This document shows, piece by piece, positions 1-7,627 of a stretch of 64,000 nucleotides of DNA; the stretch's first letter is position 1, and every line of letters begins with the position of its first letter. The DNA is from Nocardiopsis sp. YSL2 (GTDB lineage Bacteria; Actinomycetota; Actinomycetes; Streptosporangiales; Streptosporangiaceae): NCBI RefSeq assembly GCF_030555055.1, contig NZ_JAMOAO010000001.1:3038001-3102000 (forward strand). Direction: 5' to 3'. Below the pieces are notes generated by a model, which was not told where the DNA came from, did no database searches, and saw only the letters and a list, made by a program, of their open reading frames with translations. A program made the position numbers and the translations under genes.

Positions 1-429
1 ATCGCGGCCCGCGTCCGCGCCGACATGCGTGCGGACCTCGCCGAACTCGTCGGGATCCCCGACGACCTGGTCGACAGCACCGCCCTGTGTGCGAGCGAGG
101 CGTTCGCCAACGCCGTCGCCCACAGCAGGTCCGGGCGGCCCGACGGGACGGTGATGCGCATCCTGTCCACGCCTGTCGTCACCACCTGGGAGACCACGCT
201 CCGGTTGTCCGTCATCGACGACGGGCCCGTGGACTCCCGGCCGATGATCCCCGCCCAGCGCACGGCTGAGGAGTGGGAGGAGGCCGAACGTGGCCGCGGC
301 CTGCTGCTCATCGACCACCTGGCCACGGAGTGGGGCACCCAGCGCTGGTCCGGTACCGGCACGCACAGTGTCCTCGGCACCGTGATCTGGGCGGAGTTCA
401 CCTATCCCACACTTCGGGAGACGGTATGA
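1..429 (+). CDS. ATP-binding protein, RsbW/HATPase_c anti-sigma type (5' partial)
   Basis: The frame is open from base 1, so the gene begins upstream of the window; 142 codons are visible. It resembles the small single-domain GHKL ATPases (RsbW/SpoIIAB-like serine kinases or anti-sigma factors) abundant in actinomycetes. An N-box-like helix (SEAFANAVAHS) lies near visible residue 32, a G1-like VIDDGP near residue 64, and a glycine-rich G2 segment (GRGLLLIDHLATEWG) near residue 99. This family binds ATP and regulates sigma or anti-sigma partners; the partner here is unknown. Its TGA overlaps the next ATG (ATGA), so the two genes are probably translationally coupled. Confidence 0.8.
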   Translation: MAARVRADMRADLAELVGIPDDLVDSTALCASEAFANAVAHSRSGRPDGTVMRILSTPVVTTWETTLRLSVIDDGPVDSRPMIPAQRTAEEWEEAERGRGLLLIDHLATEWGTQRWSGTGTHSVLGTVIWAEFTYPTLRETV

Positions 430-953
430 CGACGGCGACGTCCGCCCCGGCCTCCGGTATCGCCCCGGACATGCGCCGAGTTCTGAACGCGCCCAGGGGG
501 CGGCGATTCAGCCGTCCCACGCTTCCCTCGCGTCCCTCGGCCGCTCCTGCGGCCCCGCTCGCTTCGCTGGGCCGGACCCCGAGGGAACGCGCGCTCCTGG
601 CTCAGATGCCCGACACTCCTCGGCTGCGACACCGGCTCGTCCACGGCGACCTGCCCCTGTGGATGGCCGAGGCCGAGCCCGCGGAACCCCGCCTCCAAGG
701 GGAGTCCCGCCCGCGCAGGGAGCCCGACCCCGCTTCCCGGCCAGGTGACGGACCCGCACCGGTACCCGAACCCGTGCGCATTCCCCGCCCCAGGCGCGAG
801 CGCCCGCCGCTCCCGCGCCGCTCGGACCGCCCCCGCCGCCCGGCGAGCCACCGCAGGCCCCGCAGCCGCCCCGTCGGCTGGCCGTGGGTCGGCTACGCCC
901 TCGCCACTGCGGCCGGTACCCTCGTCCAACCCTTCATCGCGCTACTGGGCTGA
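426..953 (+). CDS. Hypothetical Arg/Pro-rich protein with C-terminal hydrophobic segment
   Basis: A 175-residue protein that I do not recognise. The start is fixed by the ATGA overlap with the ATPase gene. Residues about 20-150 are low complexity and rich in Pro, Arg and Ala. The last 25 residues (from GWPWVGYALATAAG) are hydrophobic and could form one membrane anchor. Coupling to an anti-sigma-type ATPase suggests a shared regulatory role, but this is inference only. Confidence 0.55.
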   Translation: MTTATSAPASGIAPDMRRVLNAPRGRRFSRPTLPSRPSAAPAAPLASLGRTPRERALLAQMPDTPRLRHRLVHGDLPLWMAEAEPAEPRLQGESRPRREPDPASRPGDGPAPVPEPVRIPRPRRERPPLPRRSDRPRRPASHRRPRSRPVGWPWVGYALATAAGTLVQPFIALLG

Positions 954-1018
954 CTGTGAGCCAGCGTGGAGGCCGCACCAGCGCGAGGTGTTCGGTGCGG
1001 CCCAAGCCAGTTCCCTGC

Positions 1019-1279
1019 TCAGTCGCCGAGAACCCGAGCCAACTTCTGCGCCAGCCGTTCCTGCGGAATCTCTGTGTGCGGATGCCAAGCGTGGCCCCCG
1101 ACCTCCTCGGCCTGGAGCTGAACGGACGACTCCTCGATCCGGTACAGGTAACGGAAGTCGAAGTGCCAGTGTTCGGGCTCGGCCTTCGCCGTGTTGGCTG
1201 GAATCCGGTGGATGTCCAGGTCGATCGGCCACGTCAAAGCCCAGAACGCCACACCGACTGCCGTGCAGGAAAACGGCAC
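1019..1279 (-). pseudogene. NUDIX hydrolase relic, C-terminal part only
   Basis: The 86-residue frame carries the C-terminal half of actinobacterial NUDIX hydrolases: DLDIHRIPANTAKAEPEHW, then HFDFRYLYR, then VQLQAEEVGGHAW. The N-terminal half with the Nudix box (GX5EX7REUXEEXGU) is absent. The frame instead opens with an unrelated hydrophobic stretch, and the next gene starts 86 bases away on the other strand. It is most likely a 5'-truncated remnant. Family assignment comes from remembered sequence patterns. It could still be translated as a small protein, but it would lack the catalytic metal site. Confidence 0.5.
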
Positions 1280-1364
1280 GAGTGCCGGGTCGGCCCGCAG
1301 AGCAATCTGCTGGTGCGGTCAGAATCCGGGCGCCCTCGCCTGCAGTGCTAGCCTCGCATGCACC

Positions 1365-1889
1365 ATGGCGGCAATAGGAAACGCGTCCGAATCCGACGAC
1401 CCCGCATGCGGCGCCTATCTGCCTCTGGAAGAGGCGGCATGGCTGTATCAGGCGGATCAGATGTGTCCGGAAGACCTGCCGATGACCGCTGCCCAGGCAA
1501 TCGCGGCGGGTGTAGACACCCCCGCCCTGTGCGAGCTTGCCGGTCTGCCACGCCTTGCCGATCCTCGGTACATCCGCGACGCGTTTGAGCAGGCTCTCGC
1601 AGAATCGGGGATCGCGATACCCGATCACCACTTGGCCCGACGGTATGCGCTGCGAAGGCTGGCCACGAGATTCATCGCCGGGGAGGTAGCCCTCGCCGAA
1701 TCGGCATCGGACGAGTGGTCGCAGGTAGAGGTCGAGACCGCTGAAGAGAGAGCATTCCTGGCGCTCCTCCCGCCATGCGCGTGTTGCATCGAGTACACAC
1801 TGGGGCTTGAGGAGGCGGTGTGGGAAGCGCAGCTGCGGATCGCGGCCCGTGCCTTGGTCTCGAGCCGTACCGTCGGGCCGGGCCTTTGA
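1365..1889 (+). CDS. Conserved hypothetical actinobacterial protein (174 aa)
   Basis: Soluble acidic protein rich in Ala and Glu with no signal peptide or membrane segment. It resembles a hypothetical family seen in streptomycetes (LPLEEAAWLY near the N-terminus, ALCELAGLPRLADPR in the middle, CACCIEYTLGLEE near the C-terminus). No function is known to me. The CxCC in the C-terminal third is a possible metal or redox site. The ATG at 1365 fits the start of the conserved-looking part; a longer frame opens upstream but reads across the NUDIX relic and is unlikely to be used. Confidence 0.6.
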   Translation: MAAIGNASESDDPACGAYLPLEEAAWLYQADQMCPEDLPMTAAQAIAAGVDTPALCELAGLPRLADPRYIRDAFEQALAESGIAIPDHHLARRYALRRLATRFIAGEVALAESASDEWSQVEVETAEERAFLALLPPCACCIEYTLGLEEAVWEAQLRIAARALVSSRTVGPGL

Positions 1890-2155
1890 CGAGTGACATC
1901 AGCCAAGCGGCGCGGACCGGCTCGGTACAAGCATCGACGTGGCCCGCCTCACCCGGGAGACGGTCGCCATCGCCGTGGTCGGTGCCGTACTGGCGATCCT
2001 GACCGGCGGCCGCCTGGAGGGCGCGGGGTTCGCGCCGGGTGTCCGATTCCGGACAGGCCGACCTGCTGGACCGTCCAGCAGGGGACGATGGATCCCTTGG
2101 ACGGCCCGGTCGGGACCGGTGGGCCGTCGTCGGTGTCCGGGAACGGGGGAGCGGT
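1890..2155. other. Intergenic stretch, no convincing gene
   Basis: A GTG at 1939 opens a frame whose first residues are hydrophobic (VAIAVVGAVLAIL), but the frame then runs as Arg/Gly-rich translation through the next gene without a natural end. I do not call it a gene; a very short membrane peptide cannot be excluded. Confidence 0.4.
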
Positions 2156-2632
2156 GTGACTGGATTCGCGGACGGGCTGGGCGACGCCCGCAGGGCCGTG
2201 ACCGCCTACTTCGGTTTCCACGCGCCCGAGCGGCGGAGCGCAGGGGAACCGGAGGGCGGGGACCTCCTGGACGACATCGGGGACACGGTGCACGGAGCGG
2301 AGCTGCCCGTCCTCGACCGCGCGTCGCGCACCGCCCCACCGGAATCCTCCGAAGCCTCGGCGACCGCCGGGCCCCCGGAGCCCCCGGAGCCCCCGGAGCC
2401 CTCGGAGCCCTCCGACCCGCCCGCCACTGGTGGGCCGGAGGCCGCCGAGGGCGGGCGGCCCGCGTCCCTGGCGGCGATCGACGACTTGGACCGGCAACCC
2501 AGGGACGCGGTGCCCGACGACCACCACCGGGCCGTCGACGAACTCGTGGCGGACCTGGAGTCGCGGGCGGGCTGGGCCGTCCTGCCGCTGCTCGGCTGGT
2601 CCTGCGGTGTGCTCGTGCTGGTCCGCATGTAG
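2156..2632 (+). CDS. Hypothetical acidic protein with Pro-Glu repeats and C-terminal membrane segment
   Basis: 158 residues from GTG 2156, preceded by a purine-rich GGGGGAG. Residues about 62-85 are a PPEPPEPPEP-type low-complexity stretch encoded by a 9-bp tandem repeat. The C-terminus (GWAVLPLLGWSCGVLVLV) is a single hydrophobic segment ending almost at the stop, so the protein could be tail-anchored with a cytoplasmic acidic domain. I do not recognise the family. Confidence 0.5.
   Translation: MTGFADGLGDARRAVTAYFGFHAPERRSAGEPEGGDLLDDIGDTVHGAELPVLDRASRTAPPESSEASATAGPPEPPEPPEPSEPSDPPATGGPEAAEGGRPASLAAIDDLDRQPRDAVPDDHHRAVDELVADLESRAGWAVLPLLGWSCGVLVLVRM
2372..2407 (+). repeat. 9-bp tandem repeat inside a CDS
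   Basis: Three exact copies of CCCCCGGAG followed by one degenerate copy (CCCTCGGAG), in frame, encoding Pro-Glu-rich sequence. Copy number could vary without breaking the frame. Confidence 0.8.
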
Positions 2633-2692
2633 GCGGCCCGGGAGGCCCGAACCGTCCGGGCGGTCGGAACGGCCCGGGGCGATACGGACGGC

Positions 2693-3058
2693 CTACGGCG
2701 CGCCCTCCTCACCGGGCCAGACCGAGTCCGGCCGCAGCGGGTCGTGGCCCACCGACATCAGGCGGCGGCGCCAGCCCGGGTCCTCACGGTTCGGTTCGGC
2801 CAGCTCGTCGTGGACGAAGCGCGCCACGTCGCCCATCAGCCGGACGTCGGACTCCGTGACGTCGGCCTTGCGCTTGTCGAGGACCGCCACGATCTCCTCG
2901 CCTTGGCTGGAGACGTTCAGATCGGGTTCGGGCTGCTCGAAGGACTTCTCGCCGGAGGCGTCCGTGAGCAGCCACACCCGCAGCTCCTCCCCGGTCATGT
3001 TCACCATGGAGTGGAAGTCGTCCCAGACCTTGTCCACCTCGGGATCGTGGTGAGCCAT
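2693..3058 (-). CDS. DUF3140 family protein
   Basis: 121 residues. The pattern VWDDFHSMVNMTGEELRVWL near the N-terminus, KRKADVTESD in the middle and WRRRLMSVGHDPL near the C-terminus fits DUF3140, a small soluble actinobacterial family of unknown function. A GAGG-type ribosome site precedes the ATG at 3058. The gene diverges from the FUSC transporter across about 200 bases, so the two may share a control region. Confidence 0.8.
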   Translation of the reverse strand: MAHHDPEVDKVWDDFHSMVNMTGEELRVWLLTDASGEKSFEQPEPDLNVSSQGEEIVAVLDKRKADVTESDVRLMGDVARFVHDELAEPNREDPGWRRRLMSVGHDPLRPDSVWPGEEGAP

Positions 3059-3257
3059 GGTCCTCCTCCTCTCTTCGACGGGTGTCCGGCCTCAACGGGG
3101 GCGCTACCCGGGCGGGCCGCCCGTCATACGTGCTCCGGCCCGGCCAGCGGACCCGCCGTTTCGCCCTGTCGCCCTCGGGGCAGACGGACGGGTACACGAC
3201 GGGGGACGCGGTCGGCGGCGGGGCCGGGCCGCGGGAGCGAGGAACCGAGGAGACGCC

Positions 3258-4388
3258 GTGCTGGGCGAACACCTGGGGCAGAGCCTGCGGCGCGCCGTCC
3301 GCGGACGGGGCCGCGAGCGCGAGCGGGTGGTCCTCATCCTGCGGAGTGTGGTCGCGTCCACACTCGCCTGGGCGGTGGCGGCCCTGATCATGGACAGCTC
3401 GCAGGTGGCCTTCGCGCCGTTCTCCGCTCTGCTGGTGGTCCGCCCCAGCGTCTACCGGTCCGTGCTCGACTCCAGCCGCTACGTCGCCGCGGTCTTCCTC
3501 GGGGTGTTGGCCGCCGGGGCCGCAGGTCTCACGGTCGGCGTGCACCTGTGGGCGTTCGCCCTGGTCGTCCTGGCGGCCCTGGTCGTGGGACAGGCGTCCC
3601 TGTTCCGGGAGCAGGGGCGACAGATCCCCGTGGTGGCGGCGTTCGCGTTCGCCGGAGGAACCGCGGCGAGCGCGGCGTCGCTGGGCGAGATCCTGATCAT
3701 GGTCTGCGTGGGCTCGGCCTCGGCCCTGCTGACCCAGCTCGTCCTCGCCCCGTCCGTCCGCTTCCGGGACGCCGAGGACGCGGTGCGCGGGTTCGCCGAC
3801 GCGATGGCCTACCTCGTCGACGAGATCGCCGAGGGACTGCGCGAGGGGCGGGAGGGACTGGACACCCGCCGCTGGGTCAGGATCGCCCGAAGCCTGTCCG
3901 CCACGAGGGAGAACGCCCGGGCCGCCGTGGAGAGCCAGGACGAGCGGTTCCGGTTCAATCCGCGCCGGGCCCTGGCCCGGAGCGGCTCCACGGTCAGCCT
4001 GCGGACCTACCGGGACTGGATCAACGCCCTGGACCGCGCGTCCTGGCACCTGCGGTCCATCACGAGCACGCTCGACACCCTGGAGCGGGGCACGAGTCGG
4101 CTGCCCGCGCAGAGCGAGGACTTCCTGCGTGCGTACGGCGGCCTGCTCGACGCGGTCTCGGACGTGCTGTGGACGCTGCACGAGGACCGGGCCTGGGAGA
4201 GCGACCGTGTCCCGCACGGCCTCAGCCGGCGGCTGGAGTCGGCCAAGGAGACCGTCGACCGGTGCCAGGAGGATCTGGAACGCGGGAGGGACGAGCACGC
4301 CTGGCACGTGCGCGGGTCCCTGCTCACCGACGTCGAACGCCTGCTGCACGAGCTGGAGGAAGGCCGTTCGGTCGCCGAGCGGGGGTGA
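3258..4388 (+). CDS. FUSC / aromatic-acid-exporter family membrane protein
   Basis: 376 residues from GTG 3258, chosen because GAGGAG lies just upstream. The first 170 residues hold about five or six hydrophobic helices (from VVLILRSVVASTLAWAVAAL onward), then a long soluble C-terminal region with several helical, charged stretches. This is the architecture of FUSC/ArAE proteins, which export aromatic acids or act as efflux components. The substrate is unknown. The typical internal duplication is absent, so this is the half-length form. Confidence 0.75.
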   Translation: MLGEHLGQSLRRAVRGRGRERERVVLILRSVVASTLAWAVAALIMDSSQVAFAPFSALLVVRPSVYRSVLDSSRYVAAVFLGVLAAGAAGLTVGVHLWAFALVVLAALVVGQASLFREQGRQIPVVAAFAFAGGTAASAASLGEILIMVCVGSASALLTQLVLAPSVRFRDAEDAVRGFADAMAYLVDEIAEGLREGREGLDTRRWVRIARSLSATRENARAAVESQDERFRFNPRRALARSGSTVSLRTYRDWINALDRASWHLRSITSTLDTLERGTSRLPAQSEDFLRAYGGLLDAVSDVLWTLHEDRAWESDRVPHGLSRRLESAKETVDRCQEDLERGRDEHAWHVRGSLLTDVERLLHELEEGRSVAERG

Positions 4389-4484
4389 GCGGTGGCGGCC
4401 CCGGCGTCGACGAGCGGTCGCGGCGCGCGGGGCCCGTAGGGTCGGAGGACGGGTCCACGACCGCCGCAGTGACAAGGGAGTCCG

Positions 4485-5228
4485 ATGAGCCTACGCATCC
4501 AGGAACTGGGCTGGCGCGCCACCCCGATGGGGGAGATCAGCCTGCGCCGGCGCTGGGACCCCGCCGCGCGCGCCGACGTCTACGAGATCAAGCTCGACGA
4601 CGAGTTCCTGATGTCGAGCCTGTTCGTCGCCGCGGAGGTGGAGGTCGCACGGATCGCCCTCGCCGCGCTGCGGTCCGCCGGCCCGCCGCCCGAGGGCGGC
4701 TTCGACGTCGCCGTGGGCGGGCTCGGGCTCGGCCACACCGCGCTCACCGTCCTGGAGGACGACGCCGTCCGCTCCCTCGTGGTGGTGGAGGCGCTCCAGG
4801 AGGTGATCGACTGGCACGAGGAGAAGCTCATCCCGGCCGGGGAGACGCTGAGCGCCGACCCGCGCTGCCACCTGTCCCAGGGCGACTTCTTCGCCCGCGC
4901 CGCCGACCCGGCCGGCGGGCTGGAGCCCGGCTCGCCCGGAGCCCGCTACCACGCGGTGGTCGTGGACATCGATCACTCGCCCCGCCACCTGCTGAACCCC
5001 GCCCACGCCCCCTTCTACGAGGCGGAGGGCACACGCCGGCTCGCCGAGCACCTGCGGCCCGGCGGCGTGTTCACCCTGTGGTCCAACGACCCGCCCGACG
5101 AGGCCTACATGGACGTCCTGCGCGGGGAGTTCACCGGCGTACGCGCCGAGGTCGTCAGCTTCCCCAACCCGTACCAGGACCGACCCGCCACCAACACGGT
5201 CTACGTGGCGTCGAAGCCGCGCGAGTGA
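4485..5228 (+). CDS. Spermidine-synthase-like methyltransferase-fold protein
   Basis: 247 residues. A Rossmann-type motif (VAVGGLGLGHTALTVL, residues about 77-92) followed by an acidic strand (VVVEAL) matches the nucleotide-binding half of spermidine-synthase-like or SAM-dependent proteins. The segment VVVDIDHSPRHLL near residue 160 occupies the position of the catalytic acidic loop. The actinobacterial members are annotated as spermidine synthase by homology, but the substrate is not proven. The short gap after the FUSC gene would allow co-transcription. Confidence 0.65.
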   Translation: MSLRIQELGWRATPMGEISLRRRWDPAARADVYEIKLDDEFLMSSLFVAAEVEVARIALAALRSAGPPPEGGFDVAVGGLGLGHTALTVLEDDAVRSLVVVEALQEVIDWHEEKLIPAGETLSADPRCHLSQGDFFARAADPAGGLEPGSPGARYHAVVVDIDHSPRHLLNPAHAPFYEAEGTRRLAEHLRPGGVFTLWSNDPPDEAYMDVLRGEFTGVRAEVVSFPNPYQDRPATNTVYVASKPRE

Positions 5229-5245
5229 TGTGAGCGGGCGCGGCA

Positions 5246-5264
5246 CCCGGGTCGCGGACCCGGG
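5246..5264. terminator. Inverted repeat downstream of the spermidine-synthase-like gene
   Basis: Eight-base arms CCCGGGTC and GACCCGGG around a GCG loop, 17 bases after the stop. No T-run follows, as is usual in high-GC actinomycetes. Confidence 0.5.
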
Positions 5265-5303
5265 CGGGAGTTAGGGCCGCGGTGGGCGGGGCAGGGGAGC
5301 GGT

Positions 5304-6443
5304 ATGGCACATAGCGGACACCGCTCCAGAACCGCCGCGGTGCTCGGTGTCCTGCTGTTGGCGGGCGCGTGCGCGACGGACGGGACCAACACGCCGCCGG
5401 CGCCGGAAGAGTCCGGCTCGCCGGGGAGGGAGAGCACCGACCAGGAGGCCCCGGGGACCGGCTCCGGGGAACCCGGCGAGCCCGCGGACCTGGCCACCGG
5501 CCTGGAGGTCCCGTGGGGAGTGGGCTTCCTCCCGGACGGATCGGCGCTCGTCGCCCAGCGCGACTCCGCGGAGGTCGCGCACGTGGCGGCCGACGGCACC
5601 GTGACCGGAGCCGGGCGGGTGGAGGGGGTCGTGCCCGGCGGAGAGGGCGGCCTCCTGGGGCTGGCCGTCGATCCGGCGTTCCCCGACGACCCGTACGTGT
5701 ACGTGTACTACACGGCGCGGTCCGACAACCGGATCAGCCGGATCGGGTACGACGCCGACGAGGGCGAGCTGGGCCGGGCCGACGTCATCCTGGACGGCCT
5801 GCCGAAGGCGGGCAGCCACAACGGCGGCCGCATCGCCTTCGGCCCCGACGACCTGCTGTACGTGGGCACCGGCGACGCCGCCCAGGGGCCCCTGGCCCAG
5901 GACACCGACTCGCCGGCGGGCAAGATCCTGCGCGTCACCGGCGACGGCGAGCCCGCCGAGGGCAACCCGTTCGACAACCACGTGTACAGCTACGGGCACC
6001 GCAACGTGCAGGGTCTGGCCTGGGACGCCGACGGGCGCCTGTACGCGACCGAGTTCGGGGCCGACGCGCTCGACGAGGTCAACCTGATCGAGCCGGGAGC
6101 GAACTACGGGTGGCCGGAGGTGGAGGGCCCCGGCGGAGGGGACGAGTACACCGACCCCCTGCTGACGTGGTCGCCCACGGAGGCTTCGCCCAGCGGCGCG
6201 GCCATCGCGGACGACGCCCTGTGGGTGGCCGCGCTGCGCGGCGAGCGCCTGTGGCGGGTTCCTCTGGACGGCGAGGGCGGACTCGGCGAGCCGGAGGCGT
6301 ACTTCGAGGACGACCACGGGCGCCTGCGCACGGTGGTCGCCGAGCCGGGCGGCGACGCGCTGTGGCTCACCACCAGCAACCTCGACGGCCGCGGGTCGCC
6401 CGAGGACGGGGACGACCGCGTACTGCGGGTCCCCCTGCGGTAG
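5304..6443 (+). CDS. PQQ-dependent sugar dehydrogenase / sorbosone dehydrogenase-type lipoprotein
   Basis: 379 residues. The N-terminus is a lipoprotein signal (VLGVLLLAGAC, Cys at residue 24) followed by a Gly/Pro/Glu-rich linker. The rest fits the GSDH six-bladed propeller family: GLEVPWGVGFLPDG, GEGGLLGLAVDPAFPDD, YVYYTARSDNRISR, and the block GSHNGGRIAFGPDDLLYVG, with the His expected to act as general base. It is probably anchored outside the membrane and oxidises aldose sugars; substrate and cofactor are inferred from the family. Confidence 0.85.
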   Translation: MAHSGHRSRTAAVLGVLLLAGACATDGTNTPPAPEESGSPGRESTDQEAPGTGSGEPGEPADLATGLEVPWGVGFLPDGSALVAQRDSAEVAHVAADGTVTGAGRVEGVVPGGEGGLLGLAVDPAFPDDPYVYVYYTARSDNRISRIGYDADEGELGRADVILDGLPKAGSHNGGRIAFGPDDLLYVGTGDAAQGPLAQDTDSPAGKILRVTGDGEPAEGNPFDNHVYSYGHRNVQGLAWDADGRLYATEFGADALDEVNLIEPGANYGWPEVEGPGGGDEYTDPLLTWSPTEASPSGAAIADDALWVAALRGERLWRVPLDGEGGLGEPEAYFEDDHGRLRTVVAEPGGDALWLTTSNLDGRGSPEDGDDRVLRVPLR

Positions 6444-6598
6444 GGCCGGAAAGCCGACGGCCGACGGCCGACAGGCGACGACGCGTGGCCGGTGACGGGC
6501 ACCGCCGCCCGCCACCGCGCACCCGGCCGGGGAGGGCCCGGCACCGTGCCGGCCCCTCCCCGCGGGCGCCCTGAGGGCGAGTTCCGCGCCGCGCCTAG

Positions 6599-7627
6599 GG
6601 CCTGTTTGGTAACTGGTGTGATCAGGGGCAAAAGCACCGATCTGGTCACGCCAGGCGTGTCACCCCGCACATAGGCGAAGCCTTCGGTAGATCAGTCAAC
6701 GACCAAGAAGACCAAGCCCACCGAAGGCTTCGCTGTGACCCTACCCGGCCCCGGGCGCGGTGACCTCACCGACGCCCAATGGTCTGTGCTCGAACCGCTC
6801 CTGCCCGTGCCGGCCACCGGCCGTCCGCCCTCGCGCTCCAAGCGCACCCTGATCAACGGCATCCGCTGGCGGGTGCGGGCCGGCGCCCCCTGGCGCGACG
6901 TACCCGAGCGCTACGGCCCCTGGCAGAGCGTCTACGACCTCTTCCGCCGCTGGACCCGCAACGGCACCTGGGCCCGAATTTTGGACGCCCTGCGCGCCCT
7001 GGCCGACGCGGCGGGCCTGATCACCTGGCAGGTCAACGTCGACTCCACCATCGTGCGCGCCCACCAGCACGCCGCCGGAGCCGCGAAAAGGGGGAGGGCC
7101 CAGATCACGAAACGGACGAGCCCGACGACCACGCTCTGGGACGCTCGCGGGGCGGGTGGACCACCAAGATCCACCTGGCCTGCGAGCAGCGCCAAAAGCC
7201 CTTGTCGGTGGTGGTCACGGCCGGCCAGCGCGGGGACGCCCCTCAGTTCGAGCCGGTCATGGAACGTATCCGCGTGGCGGGGCGGGATCGCAGTGGTCCG
7301 GCGCGCACCCGGCCGGTGCGGGTACGCGCGGATAAGGCCTACAGCTCGAAGAAGATCCGTGCCTACCTGCGCAGACGCAAGATCAGAGCGACGATTCCCG
7401 AACCCGCCGACCGGGTGCGCAACCGCAAACGCAAGGGGCGGAGTGGGGGTCGTCCGCCCGGCTTCGACAAGGTCGACTACCGGGCCCGGCACGCGGTGGA
7501 GTGCGGGATCAACCGGCTCAAACGCAACCGGGCGGTGGCCACGCGCTATGACAAGCTCGCCCTTCGCTACGAGGCCACCGTCCAGATCGCTGCCATCAAC
7601 GAATGGCTCTGACTTTCCAAACAGGCC
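6599..7627 (+). mobile_element. IS5-family insertion sequence with intact inverted repeats and CTAG target duplication
   Basis: Terminal inverted repeats GGCCTGTTTGG (6599-6609) and CCAAACAGGCC (7617-7627) enclose one transposase region. CTAG flanks both ends (6595-6598 and 7628-7631), matching the YTAR target duplication of IS5-group elements. Both ends and the reading frames are intact, so the copy is recent and possibly active. It sits exactly at the 3' end of the GH9 gene, whose TAG stop lies inside the right CTAG. Confidence 0.9.
6735..7612 (+). CDS. IS5-family transposase, expressed by a -1 frameshift
   Basis: The N-terminal part (LTDAQWSVLEPLLP, IRWRVRAGAPWRDVPERYG, then DSTIVRAHQHAAGA with the first catalytic Asp) is in the frame starting at 6735. 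The C-terminal part (GRSRGGWTTKIHLACE, VRADKAYSSKKIR with the second Asp, RHAVECGINRLKRNRAVATRYDKL with the Glu) is in the -1 frame and ends at 7612. The two meet at an A/G run (AAAAGGGGGA, 7086-7095), a plausible programmed -1 slippage site as in other two-frame IS5 members. The upstream frame stays open to the IS end, so no stop forces the shift. Confidence 0.8.
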
